A stretch of DNA of 62,000 nucleotides. Source: Tubiluchus corallicola (taxonomy: Eukaryota > Priapulida > Priapulimorpha > Priapulimorphida > Tubiluchidae). The notes under the pieces are model-generated. The model had not been told where the DNA came from. It made no database searches and was given only the letters and a program-made list of their open reading frames with translations. The stretch is taken from contig JAQGDQ010000092.1 of assembly GCA_030141605.1 (NCBI GenBank), positions 430,001 to 492,000 of the forward strand. Reading direction: 5' to 3'. Made by a program: the position numbers and the translations under genes. This document shows, one piece after another, positions 24,298-35,300 of this stretch (the stretch's first letter is position 1; each line of letters opens with the position of its first letter).

Positions 24298-25093
24298 CAC
24301 CATCAGATAATATGGATGACAAATGGGTCATCGCCTCTTTCACGCCCGTTCTAATGAATTAATAAGGATTTTTTTCTGTAGTAACCCTGTGAAACAAACG
24401 TTAGGTGTTTTTGTTAGAATTCGATTGTTTATTATTGCTCTTCGTGGTTCCCCGTGATATAAGATTATCTTACAACACGAGTATTAGATTACTATAAAAC
24501 TATCCATAGGACGGATTTTTCTACTAGACGTATGTGTCAGCATAAATTTGCTTTCTTATTTTGAAGTTATTATTAAGAGACCCTCTCTTCTTTGAATTTA
24601 CTCACAGAAGTCTCAAAATAACTGAATTCGAAATATTATACATGGCGACTGTCGAATCCAGTGACCCTTGTATAGGAATAGGTCATAAACTCTGTTTACT
24701 ATGGACTCTGTTTATATAGCCGTAATTTGCATTGCTTGTACTATTTAATTTTTCTTTGATATAGTGACACGTGTTTATTATTATCGTCCATGTATACATG
24801 CTGTAATACGAAACTTTGCTTCTACAATAAAAAGTTCAATTCAATTCAAGTGTGAGACCATCTTATTTGTATACAAGTTGAGTTAATTTTAATAAGGGGA
24901 TGATTCTTGAACTTTCCTTAATGTAGTAAAAATAAGTTTGTGAATAAAATGTTTATACTGTGTCCAAACTAAAAAAATTGTTCAACCAAGTTGATTTTCC
25001 TTGTTTTCTGGCACAAATTTATGAAACAAGTTTTCAATTGTGGCGATGTTTAATTATTAACTTATTAGACCATTATTACAAATACAATTTACA
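24298..25093. other. Intergenic; possible LINE 3' tail at 24800-24850
   Basis: ACAATAAAAAGTTCAATTCA followed by further TTCAA units near 24822-24849 looks like a LINE 3' end with a (TTCAA)n tail. It may belong to the RT relic at 23640. Otherwise nothing is recognised. Confidence 0.3.
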
Positions 25094-25099
25094 TTTATT
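25094..25099 (-). terminator. poly(A) signal of the 287-aa gene
   Basis: TTTATT on the plus strand, which is AATAAA on the minus strand, lies just downstream of the TGA at 25135-25137. Confidence 0.5.
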
Positions 25100-25134
25100 T
25101 ATATACACAACTTATAATACAAGTATTTCGGTTT

Positions 25135-25998
25135 TCAGTTATTTAGCTCTTTTTTCTTCCAAGCAGTTCCGTTCACACCTGTACGGAATGATTCTGACTG
25201 AGGTTTCTTTAGCTCTTTCTTTCTGGCTGAGCGAGTATAAACTGGCTTCATTTCTCTAATTTCTGGACGGTTGTTCTGCTCTATATCTGCCTTCACCGCA
25301 AGCTTATTAGCTGATAATGGCTTCTGGGCAGATTTCACTGATGAGCTAGAACACGGGGAGGCAGATCGGGTGCTGGGGTTGGATTTCAGCTCTGAAACTG
25401 GGCTTAATCCCCGGTTAATTGTCGGAAATGTCTGATCCACCGCTGGCATATAAGTTTTGGTTATTTGTATAGAGGGAGTAACCATCATTTGACGATCAGT
25501 GCCATCTGAGCTACCATCTTCGTTTGATACTGAACTAATACTTTCATCGACAACAAAAACACCCTCTGACAGAATCATAGAACCAAATTTGTAGTTTACA
25601 TCTTCGCTTATAGAAAAGGAGGTACTGTCCTTATACTTCTCCCAACTAGCTCTTCGCTCCTCCCTGCGGGAAGCCGCTTCCTCGCTGGGTTTTTCTTTTT
25701 CTATCGTTTCGATTTTTTTCGCAAAAGCTTCTTCCATTTTGCTCACGGGTCTTTCTAATTCCTCTGTGTCAATGGACAAGGAGCGAGTCATTTCCCACAG
25801 TTTGTCGTGCAATTGTTGTCGCCTTTCTGCTGCATTTAAACCAGTTTTACTTAACGAAGGCGCTACTCTGAAGAACCCAAAGTTTGGCGACACAATTATG
25901 AATCGGTCGCGTATATACAGAATTGGACTCACAATTGCAGTATGTCGAACAGCCTTGTAGTCACCATAGGTCTCATATTCAAGTGACTTCTCACTCAT
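25135..25998 (-). CDS. Hypothetical protein, 287 aa, single coding exon
   Basis: An uninterrupted 287-codon frame, long for this AT-rich sequence, with gene-like amino-acid composition. Residues 1-50 form a small hydrophobic/aromatic region (YIRDRFIIVSPNFGFFRV at 28-45). Residues 54-124 are charged and probably helical or coiled coil. Residues 125-225 are Ser-rich and probably disordered. The C-terminus (255-287) is Lys/Arg rich. On the minus strand an acceptor-like CTGTTTTTAG ends at 26013, so a 5'-UTR or upstream coding exon may exist; the frame stays open through it. AATAAA on the minus strand (25099-25094) lies 35 nt after the stop, which supports a real transcript end. I do not recognise a family. 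A cytoskeletal or nuclear accessory protein is possible but unproven. Confidence 0.6.
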   Translation of the reverse strand: MSEKSLEYETYGDYKAVRHTAIVSPILYIRDRFIIVSPNFGFFRVAPSLSKTGLNAAERRQQLHDKLWEMTRSLSIDTEELERPVSKMEEAFAKKIETIEKEKPSEEAASRREERRASWEKYKDSTSFSISEDVNYKFGSMILSEGVFVVDESISSVSNEDGSSDGTDRQMMVTPSIQITKTYMPAVDQTFPTINRGLSPVSELKSNPSTRSASPCSSSSVKSAQKPLSANKLAVKADIEQNNRPEIREMKPVYTRSARKKELKKPQSESFRTGVNGTAWKKKELNN

Positions 25999-26013
25999 GT
26001 TTAACTTTGCTTC

Positions 26014-26975
26014 TAAAAACAGAAATTGATAATCAGCAAAAAATAGGAAAACATTACTACTTAATACTTAAACCGATAAACAGGATTTTTCTAAATGCCG
26101 ACTTTTGGGTTGTAGTAAGCATTTTCTTGTTTTTTTTTCTTATATTTCTCCCTGGACATTTAACCCTAAATACAGACACTTTGCTTATAAATCCAGGTTT
26201 CCAGGGCCTCTTATGTGTAAAGTTCCTTATTAGAAACTTGTTTCCCTGTTAACTACAACTTCACCTGTTTCAAGTTCATCCTAGTGGTTACTAGCAAATT
26301 ATTTACAACCAGCAAGAATTCTATTTTTCCAGGCTTTCGTATTGCAGCAAATTACAACGAGTGGCCACTGACTTGTTTGAAATGATTTACGTAAAACCAG
26401 AGAATAATAACATAACAATAAAAAAGTTGTTCCTGCTTAGGGACTGCTTCATAGTTTTCAGTTGTCCTGGCTGCCTTTGAGAATAACTTAGAAACATTTA
26501 CCTCATTATTTTCTACCCTCAAGAAAACTAATTTAGAAAGTGGCTTGTAACTGCGTAGTCTTTTGACAGCATGCGACATCTGTCTCACGTGGAAACTAAA
26601 AAAAGGAAAGGTCGAAAAGGAAACGTTAGTGGTTTCGGGTGACGGCAAAATTTTTCACAAATTACAAAACAATGCATGAGGTAACCGAATAGCTGGAATA
26701 TAGTGAAAATGTGAGGTAAAATAGAGTGTTACTTTTACAAATAAAAAGTTTTAATGTAAGGGAAACGGCGATTGTACAGAGGATTTATGAGATTAAAGTT
26801 TACCTAAAAACGTTGATTGAAAAGATTGAAACCATCAAGATTGAAAAGCCAAGCGAGATTTAAACTGGACAACCCATGCACATTACAACACAATTCACAT
26901 TGCAAACAAAGAAAAAATTACACCTTGAAAACACAATATAATTGTAAAACACAACACAATAATAAATTAATACTA
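26014..26975. other. Upstream region of the 287-aa gene, no exon proven
   Basis: A 98-codon minus-strand frame (26352-26648) contains a GAG|GTAAAT donor-like site near 26500. Splicing it to the acceptor at 26013 does not keep frame at phase 0, so I do not call it an exon. Confidence 0.3.
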
Positions 26976-27219
26976 TATAATTAATTAAATATTGCAGTCG
27001 TTTATAAATAATTTTAGTGATACTGTATAGAACCCAAAATTTTACACCAAAATTCTAGCACATTAGTAGGGCCAATTTACTGAATTACCCCGAAAAATAT
27101 AATTAATTAAATAATGCAGTCGTTTATAAATAATTTTAGTGATACTGTATAGAACCCAAAATTTTACACCAAAATTCTAGCACATTAGTAGGGCCAATTT
27201 ACTGAATTACCCCGAAAAA
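26976..27219. repeat. Perfect-looking 122-bp tandem duplication
   Basis: Two direct copies, 26976-27097 and 27098-27219, run from TATAATTAATTAAAT to ACCCCGAAAAA. I see one substitution (ATTGCAGT against AATGCAGT) and a length change in the terminal A run. Confidence 0.9.
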
Positions 27220-29035
27220 ATGCAAGAAAGCGTTTTTTGGTGTTTTCTTGTAGTATTTGGTCCAGAGACTAACATATCTAAATTAGGGCGAAATTTGAGG
27301 TCTAACTATGACGTCAAAAAAGATGACCGCCATTTGACCAAAATGAATTGGTATTTAGTCTACCAGAATGATGAAAAAATGCTCATTTTAATTCAAAAGC
27401 ATGAAACTTTGCACAGTGCTAGTGGTCATTCAGGTGATTAATTTTGATTATGGAGTCAATTCAAACACGTCCAATATGGCCGCAATTTACATGACGAGTT
27501 TTAGAATTACAACTAGAATTTTCGGCAAATTTACACTGTATAGCATTATTGTGTTGACATTCATGGGATTTGATTTCATTATACAGGTCTACATATTTCG
27601 CGTGCCAAGGCTGCTATTACCTCATTTTCATCTCTCCGCCTTCGTTGTTTACTTATTGAGTGCGTCAGCCTTACTAATTTGTGCAAACTTCCGGGTGTTT
27701 TTAATTGACAAAGCCTAGTGCTCTGCTATTGAATGCTAAGATAATCGTCAAAAATGTATAAAATAACTTATCAGTTTTTACCTGGTAATTTTATTATTTA
27801 GAATGTGCAATATTCATATAGTCAGAACAATCCTTAAATACGAAAGTGGTCTATCAGCTAGCTTACACCTAATTGTCTCTTACAATAATGAGACAGTCGA
27901 CTTTCATTTAATAATGAATTAAAAATCGCAAAATTCAATTAATTTATTAATTAATCAACAAAAAACTAATATTGAAGAATTTTATTGCATTAGGGAAGAG
28001 AAAATAGACGAGTGGCCAAAGTTTGTGCACCTAACCGTAACGCTAACTCGGTAGGTTTGAACATTGTGGTACTATTACAGAAATGAATTAATAAAAGAAC
28101 AAACGTGAGCATGGTCAGCATTAATTACTCACATTATACGTATTATATAACTTACAAAACAGAGTGATGTAAAGTATAACTATGAAAATGTTATATTTTT
28201 TCACAGACGTTATGGATAATGTTAATATTAGCCCAAACAGTGCAAATACAAAAACAAGGAATGCGTTTTTTTTAAACAGATTATGCTTTTGAAAAGTTAT
28301 GTAAGCGTAATATCAAAAGCAAGGAAAAAAGCGACTAAACGTTTTTGCAAAAAGTTCTAGCAGGAGTGAAATTGAACGACTTCCAATGCGAATACGATGA
28401 ACAAGACTTGCGACAAAATATTAACTTTTATTCAACTTCATCAAGGCTTCTTTTAAAGTTGTCAAATTATGTAATACCATTTTACTGATGAATTCTGATT
28501 CAGTAGTAGTAACATGTAGATCTATGCACCTTTTAGATAAACATTTCCTACGTGAAAAAACACAGACATTTCATTCATTAGTTTATTAATTACTTTTACC
28601 TGTATTGAAAAAAAGATGAAGTAGTAATCAAAATCCGACAATTTTCAATGGGTCTCCCAACTCGAAGTTAAGTAACGCGCGATTTGCCTGATGAAGCTGT
28701 ATATATACATTGCACTGAGTATTTTCATACAATTATCGCTTTCACGACGTTTATTACTGTTGCTTATCTATTCCTTCTGCAGTCATGGTTACCAAGATAT
28801 GTCAGCTTTATGAAGGCGCACTTTTATAACGAGAAAATCGCTCACTGGATGAGTGATAAGCCTGCACAAGAAGCCGCGCAGCAGAAGCATACACAATTGA
28901 AGCCAAATATGTGCATCATTACCGTCAGGCATTCAGTATTATGTAAACATGGTGAAAAGAGCAGCCACGGCGCTCAATTTGCGCTTCATAATGTACGTCA
29001 GCAGTAAAAACACAAATGTTGATTTTGAATGAAAT
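27220..29035. other. Intergenic, no supported gene
   Basis: Frames of 73-107 codons exist (27220, 27401, 28684). They overlap in different frames, lack splice or poly(A) context and resemble nothing I know. A GACCGCCATTTGACC motif near 27328 resembles the GCCGCCATCTT motifs in the tandem unit. A 5S-like patch may lie near 28648-28690. Confidence 0.35.
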
Positions 29036-29262
29036 AACATTAACTAGGTCCCTTGAGCAAGATAAGTGCTTTCTTCTCCCTCGGGAAACATCACGTCCCA
29101 TCCTATCTCATTTCACTTCTTCTCGTCCCATATTACCTCATCTAACCTGACCTCACCTTAACCTCTCCCACTTCATTTGACCGTATTTCGCATGTAGTAT
29201 CTTATTTCACCTCACTCAAGCTCGCTTCGCCTCGCCTCATCTCATTATTACGCTGCGCATGC
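29036..29262. repeat. CTCAC/CTCAT pyrimidine-rich degenerate repeat
   Basis: About 200 bp of imperfect CCTCACCTCATCTC-type pentamers directly before the AAC-rich block. Confidence 0.65.
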
Positions 29263-29332
29263 ACCAGTTTAAAATTATTGTTGTAAAATTTTGTGCGTTA
29301 AAATTTTTTACTAATTTCAATTTTTTCCTGAG

Positions 29333-29559
29333 CAGCAGCGACGACGACGACGACAACGACAACGACGACAGCAATAACAACAACAACGATGATGATGACA
29401 TCAGCAATAACAACGATAACAATAACAACAGCAAAAAACAACAACAACAACAACAGCAACGGCAATGAAAACGACAACGACAAAGACAAAGACAACGAGG
29501 ACGACGAGGATGATGACAGGAATGACAACAACAATAACAACAACTGCACCTACAACAGT

Positions 29560-29617
<58 letters not shown>

Positions 29618-29900
29618 GCAACGACAATAATAACAACAACTGCAACTGCAACTACAACAGTAACAACAGCAACAATAACAACAGCAGCAGCAACAACGAT
29701 GATGACATTAGCAATACTAACGATAGGAATGACAACAGCAAAAAAAGTCAACAACAACAACAACAAAACAGTAATGGTTGATAACTGCAAAGCAACAACA
29801 GCAATAGCAACAAAACGACAATGAAAATAATGATGATGATCACAACTAAGGAGCAAGCAAGAAGCAAACAAGCAACAGCAACAATGAGAAGAAATAAGCA
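29333..29900. repeat. AAC/GAC/CAG trinucleotide-rich low-complexity block
   Basis: About 570 bp of AAC, GAC, GAT and CAG triplets, including an uninterrupted (AAC)n core at about 29560-29616. Every frame on both strands is open over long distances, giving poly-Asn, poly-Thr or poly-Val frames. These are artefacts of the repeat and not proteins. Confidence 0.9.
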
Positions 29901-30016
29901 ACAGAAAAGACGCAAACTCAAGAATATGAATCTCTATAACTTTTCGGTTAAGTTATGTAAGAAACTTTCGGAATACCAAACTTACTGCGCACTCCGAAAC
30001 TTTCTCTTAATGAAAT

Positions 30017-30182
30017 CACAGCAGTCGTAGTGAATTCTGTTCTGCATGATATGTTGCTGTATGATACAACCACTAAAAATCTCCTGTTCTATCTCTTTTC
30101 ACAGCAGTAGTACTGAAGTCTGTTCTGCATGATACGTTGCTGTATGATACAACCACTAACAATCTCCTGTTCTATCTCTTTG
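30017..30182. repeat. 83-bp tandem duplication
   Basis: Two copies, 30017-30099 and 30100-30182, each beginning CACAGCAGT and ending CTGTTCTATCTCTTT, with about six differences. Confidence 0.9.
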
Positions 30183-30649
30183 TTATAGCTAGTGCTGGGT
30201 GGAGACGGTTTTCAACTGTTACACTACTATAGGTAGTATACATTTCCCGGATTCCAGCCCATATATCTTGCAATTTAAATTCAGATTTAAATGAGCATAT
30301 TCGTGAAAATTTCGAAGCTACGTCTGAGTTTAAAAATATCGAACGATTAAACACAACACATTTAAACGCTAAAAGTTCATTATCAAAACCGTCTAAACCG
30401 TCATTATTATAAAAACATCAAAAGTTGATAATATAATGAACATTTTATTTTACAAAACATGAACGCAAATACAATTAACAAATCACATACTTGAAAAAAC
30501 AACGCGCACAGAAACACGTCCCTACAAATACAGGGCTCTTTTTAAGCGTGTTTGATTAAAAAATATACCATAATTTATAACAAACATCTATGTGTATATC
30601 TACATATATATCACAGTGCTGATTGAATACATTAAATCTTTGCAAAATT

Positions 30650-31165
30650 AGTCCGCACCTCTTAATTTAGAATCACGGATTGATGAAATTTTATGCACAT
30701 AGTTAATCAACACTTTCTTAACTTCCACATCTCTACGTTTGCTTAAAAATTTAAATTCATCAATATCACACATGGATGAGAATTCTGGAAAGATATCTGA
30801 TATTTGATTTTTGAACGCATTACTTTCTTGACAACATTACATACTAAAGTGAAATTCATATTCCGTGCTCCCATTCTTACATAAAGTAGTCATTCTCATA
30901 TCAACAGGTGTTTTTGGCCTGGTATATCGACCAGCTTCAATTTGTAATCTTTGCGCGCTAACACGGAATTTTGTGTAGTTTTCCTTGTGTGCCCTAGGAG
31001 CACCAATAATCAAAATATGATTTTCGAGTTTATACTCAGATTTGAACTGTCTATACGTCCTTAGTTTATTAGAGTCCTTTGGACGACACTATAATTATGG
31101 ATAGCATTTACAAAATAACTATTATAATTACTGCACAATTTCTTTTCGATTGAATGAATTTGCTT
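30650..31165 (-). pseudogene. Decayed C-terminal region of a LINE ORF2-type protein
   Basis: The minus strand, with frameshifts, reads from near 31165 to 30650. It shows the conserved LINE C-terminal pattern KLRTYRQFKSEYKLE (about 31070-31025), then a KFRVSAQRLQIEAGRYTRP block (about 30975-30915), then TLCKNG and an EYEFHFSM stretch (about 30890-30845). This is the K-L-R-T-Y .. L-R-S-H-L-E-GRY .. C..C .. E-H-F pattern known from many invertebrate LINEs. The first Cys of the pair and the Cys after EFHF are lost or replaced by a stop. It has the same architecture as 48215-48870 but is a separate, diverged copy. Confidence 0.7.
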
Positions 31166-31569
31166 GCTTTTGCTGAAAGTACATCCGTTCTCCTAAACAT
31201 GGTAAGGCCAAGTTTACATAATATTTTCCTAATGCATGTAACCTAAGTATAGTACATTCATATCTAGGCCTTCACACATACATTAAGTACTAAACTATCT
31301 TCAGGCATTTCTAATATATGCAACCAGAATTTCACCATTAATTTAATTATAAATATATAAACTGGGTATACTCCAAATTCTGCCCTAACAGCAAGATTAC
31401 AGACCTAATAGCAACATTGATATATTTTGTGTAGCGGGAACAAAACCCACAAATTTCTGATAGTGAAATAAATGTATTTGGCTATAATTATTTTTATATT
31501 TCAAAAAAAAACTGAAATGGCAATGGTGGGGTGTTGCCATCTACGTGGGCCTATTCATTGTAGATTTAA

Positions 31570-31721
31570 GTGGAGTTTATGTAGCATGCGGATGCGGAAT
31601 AGATAAATCGGTTTATATTATTTTTAATGCAGCCTGAGTACGCGTTATTCTTTTTCTGCAGTTATTTCCTATTGATGTTTTCCACAGGCTATTCCGCGTC
31701 CGTATACTACATAAATGCCAC
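31570..31721. mobile_element. 152-bp TTAA-flanked MITE with 30+ bp terminal inverted repeats
   Basis: The left end GTGGAGTTTATGTAGCATGC..GGATGCGGAATAG (31570-31602) is an imperfect inverted copy of the right end CTATTCCGCGTCCGTATACT..ACATAAATGCCAC (31689-31721). TTAA occurs immediately outside both ends (31566-31569 and 31722-31725), as expected of a piggyBac-type TTAA target duplication. No transposase is encoded. Confidence 0.75.
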
Positions 31722-31989
31722 TTAAAAATGAGTTTACTGAGCTTCCAAGCAACAAGGAATGTTAATCCATTTTCTTTTGTGCACTATTTGCAATTGTGTG
31801 AATGGGATATTGCTTTTTTGAGAAAATGTAATTTTGCTTATGCTGGTCGACTTCAAACAAACTTCACGATAAATGGTTGTTCGCCAGACTCGGTCGTGGC
31901 AAAGGCACCAAAACATCTAGTGAGAGCTGTGAAACTCGACAGTCGATTGTGCATAGCAAAGTACGTGCAAAAGCACTTTGGCGCATAAT

Positions 31990-32368
31990 TTCACGGGGGC
32001 TAACCGCTAGGGCAGCTAGGTTAATCAGCTGACGATTGCTCAGTGTTTACTGAAGAGATTGCAGATTGCTTGCGAGCTCATCGTCATGTGTTTTAGGGGT
32101 AAGTAATTTTCCTTCACTAATTATTTGGCTTGTTTCTCGCAAGACTTGGTGCAATAGTGAGTCTATCTCTTTTTTTTTGCCTATTTCTTGTATACGCAAA
32201 TAATTGCTGTGGTGCAAACACAGCGTATTTATGTAACGGCGTATGTAAGTACTGCTCTCTTACCCTGCTATTTTAATTTGATCCAGGGACCTTTGACACG
32301 TTAATGAGAGTCATGTGGCGATGATGTACTTGGAAACGCCGCTTTACCGTCTGTCTACACTTGTCACG
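31990..32368 (+). promoter_or_regulatory. Probable legumain 5'-UTR with a UTR intron
   Basis: A good donor (TTTTAGGG|GTAAGT, 32099) and an acceptor (GATCCAG|GG, exon from 32287) would remove 32099-32286 and place the start codon 82 nt into the next exon. The transcription start is not identified; an E-box-like CAGCTG lies at 32026-32031. This is inferred from splice-site quality only. Confidence 0.4.
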
Positions 32369-35300
32369 ATGTCGGTAAAAGTGGTTATCCTGTTTTCTTT
32401 GCTTTCCCTAGCTTTTGCTGGTGTTATAAACAATTCTGTGGAAAACAATGACGGAGTCCACTGGGCGTTATTAGTTGCAGGTAGTAATGAGTGGTATAAC
32501 TATCGGCATCAGGTAATTCAACTCTTGTCAAAGTTTTTAACAACTGCAATCTTTTCTTTAGTGTTTCTGAAAATCACTACATTTGTTTCATTTTGGCGCT
32601 TTTGTACTGGTTATTAAAGACACATTTAGCCTGTGACAAGTTGACATCTCGTTTTCAATCATTAAAAAACTTGACAGTGAACTACTTCCTATATTTTTTT
32701 AACATTACATATATAATGAAACTTGTACACCCAAAGAACCAGACAACATTATCTGGCTGGCTGGTTAATTGTTATTTGGTTGTATTAGTTAGATGGCCGG
32801 CTGGATGCACATGTGCTTAACTAAAAAAAAATTAGAAATTGATGTGACTATACAGTAAAAGCAAACTCTTTCGACAATAATTTTAATAACATCTTTAGTT
32901 CACGGCATTTAAATACTTCAATAAAATGTTAAGAGTGCATTTGAATCTAAGTAAAAAGTAATCTTGAATGTTCAAAGAGGAAAAAACTGTGCCACAGTAT
33001 GGTAGTGCTTTTATTGCCCACCATTTGAAAATTCGCTGTGCACCAGATTGGTTATTGTCACCTTGCATTACTTTGTACTATTCTATTATACTGCTGTTGT
33101 TCTGACTAAGAGTTGTTAAAAACATGTTACGATATGTCATAGTACATCTTAGGATCCAGCATTCACTGGCAGATGTTGAATGCTTGTGGCTGGATCAGGA
33201 CCTTGCTCATTAGCAATAATTTACTAAAATGAGACCCTTGTTAATCAACTGGCAGAACTAGTTTAGCCACTCTCATTTGAGTATACATATATTCCCCGGA
33301 ATAAATAGCTAAAGCCAATGTGACAGATAAAACCACATAGAAACAGTGTTCCTGATCCACTTATATACTGACCAGGCTCGATGTTGCTTAAGTTCCATCA
33401 TTAAGCATGCTGCATAATCCATTTTTATGGGAATTATGTGCACTGCTTCACATGTTTTAGGCTGACACGTGTCATGCTTATCAGATCATGCATGATCATG
33501 GTATTCCAGATGAACGAATCGTTGTGATGATGTACGATGATCTTGCCAATGATCCAGAGTATGTATCAGTTCAAAATAATTCAAGTGTATCATTGGCTCA
33601 TAATGTTTGCTATATGTGTAATTTTTTGAAAATGGAATGCTGCATCTTAGTGTAAAACAACAGTTGTTTCAATAAATCTGTTTCGGAATTTCAGTAATTT
33701 TTCATATATACCCATTTGTTCCCCTTGTTCAAAATATTATACATTGCAAAATTATGAGCCTGGAAACAAGATATTGGTTGTTTCAGAAAGAAACATGACC
33801 GTTACTTTTTGCAGTTAACAGCTGCCAGTTTGTTTGTGTCCTAATGTCTTTCTGAGTTTTGATTAAATTAGCTGGAAACTTTAGGTAAAGTTTCCTGACA
33901 GTCCTGGCTTAGCTTAAGTGAATTTAATTTAGCTTTGATCAGGAATCTAGACAACTTTCTTGAGTTTTGTGCATGTCAAATTCTCCAGTTTACCTGGTTA
34001 ACACTGCCCTCTTTTCATGCCACTTATGGCACAAAGAGGGCTGTATTATCGATGAATATTAGGAAAAGTTAAAAAAGATAATATGCAGTTATCTTTCTTT
34101 ATTCATCAGTTTTAATTTATTTTCCATGTCGCTTAAATAAAGTACTTAGGTCTATCCAAAATACAAGTTCTTTCAAATTTCAATTTCAATAACTGATTAG
34201 TTCATCACACTAGAATTTTATTCACAGTCGCATCCAGCTGACATTGCAAAAAGGCTTTTGGTAATGATCTTTTAGAAACAACCAATATTTTTTTAGTTTT
34301 GTCAAATATACTGATCTATGTTGTTTTTCAGGCAGACATATGCCATGCATATCACTTATTGATATCACAAGGAATTCAAAAAAATCACATTGTGGTGATG
34401 ATGTACGATGACCTAGCAAATAATGAAGAGTAAGGTCAAACACTACATGCATGAAATCTTCTTGCACGTACTAATCCTTCTCTTCTAACAACCCTTCTAT
34501 AATATAAACACGAACTATCTGAACATTTAATTTGCATAGCTTTTTGCATGCTGGTATTATGTATTAAGGTTAAGCTTTGTTATTATTTTTACTGTTTGCT
34601 AATGATTTTTCCGAGATTGTAAAGAACAGTACGTCATCATGTACATGAATGGTTTATTGTTTTAATTCTGATAATTCTGCTGCAATACTAAAACTTACAC
34701 TTTGATTTCTATGCTATAGTCTATACAATAATACTTGCATGGTAATATGCAGTCATATAGCATGGTAACTCTAAGTACTTTTGCACTGCTTTTACTGCAT
34801 TGTTTCACTGCACTTTTACTGCTGTCTACCATTTGATAGATGATTGGTTTTGTACTCTTTTGTGAATTTGCTACTGTTACATTTGCTGTTATGTTAAAGT
34901 TTAGCTTGAGTTTCACACAAATAATAATTTTGAATGTGTGCATTTAAAGTTGCCACTATAGGAAAAAACTGCTAGTTCAATGTGAGAAAAGAAATGTTAG
35001 CAAATAAAATTTATTGCACTAGAACACTGAACCAAGAACTAAGTGCCTAAGCACCGTAACATAATATGTATAAATTTGTACCTTTTGCTTTTGTTGCTTT
35101 TCATTTTACGTACGCCTACTTATCTTGTTATACTAATGGTAATATGTTACGTTTTCAGGAATCCCACCCCAGGCATAATAATTAATCATCCAAATGGGTC
35201 AGATGTTTATCATGATGTTCCACACGATTATACAGGAGAGGTAACATAAATTCGGAAACCCTTCTAAACCGGATTTGAAAAACAGTAGTGTGTTCTTGGG

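Noticed and set aside
26352-26648. 98-codon minus-strand frame as first exon of the 287-aa gene
   Set aside because: Joining the GAG|GTAAAT donor to the acceptor at 26013 gives AAG CAA AGT TAA, an immediate stop; no other evidence.
27401-27718. 105-codon hydrophobic frame
   Set aside because: No homology, no splice or poly(A) signals, and an overlapping frame in another register.
28648-28690. 5S-like patch GGTCTCCCAACTCGAAGTT
   Set aside because: Short, matches either strand of 5S only weakly, and lacks the SINE body or tail.
29237-29901. Overlapping frames up to 166 codons (poly-Asn, poly-Thr, poly-Val)
   Set aside because: All frames on both strands are open because of AAC/GAC triplets; no start context or flanking exons.
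31728-31988. 86-codon frame just upstream of legumain
   Set aside because: Starts at the edge of the MITE, matches nothing and overlaps a minus-strand frame; more likely promoter or UTR.
32321-32368. Upstream in-frame ATG of legumain
   Set aside because: Starting at 32321 would add 16 residues before an otherwise standard signal peptide; the ATG at 32369 gives a normal N-terminus.
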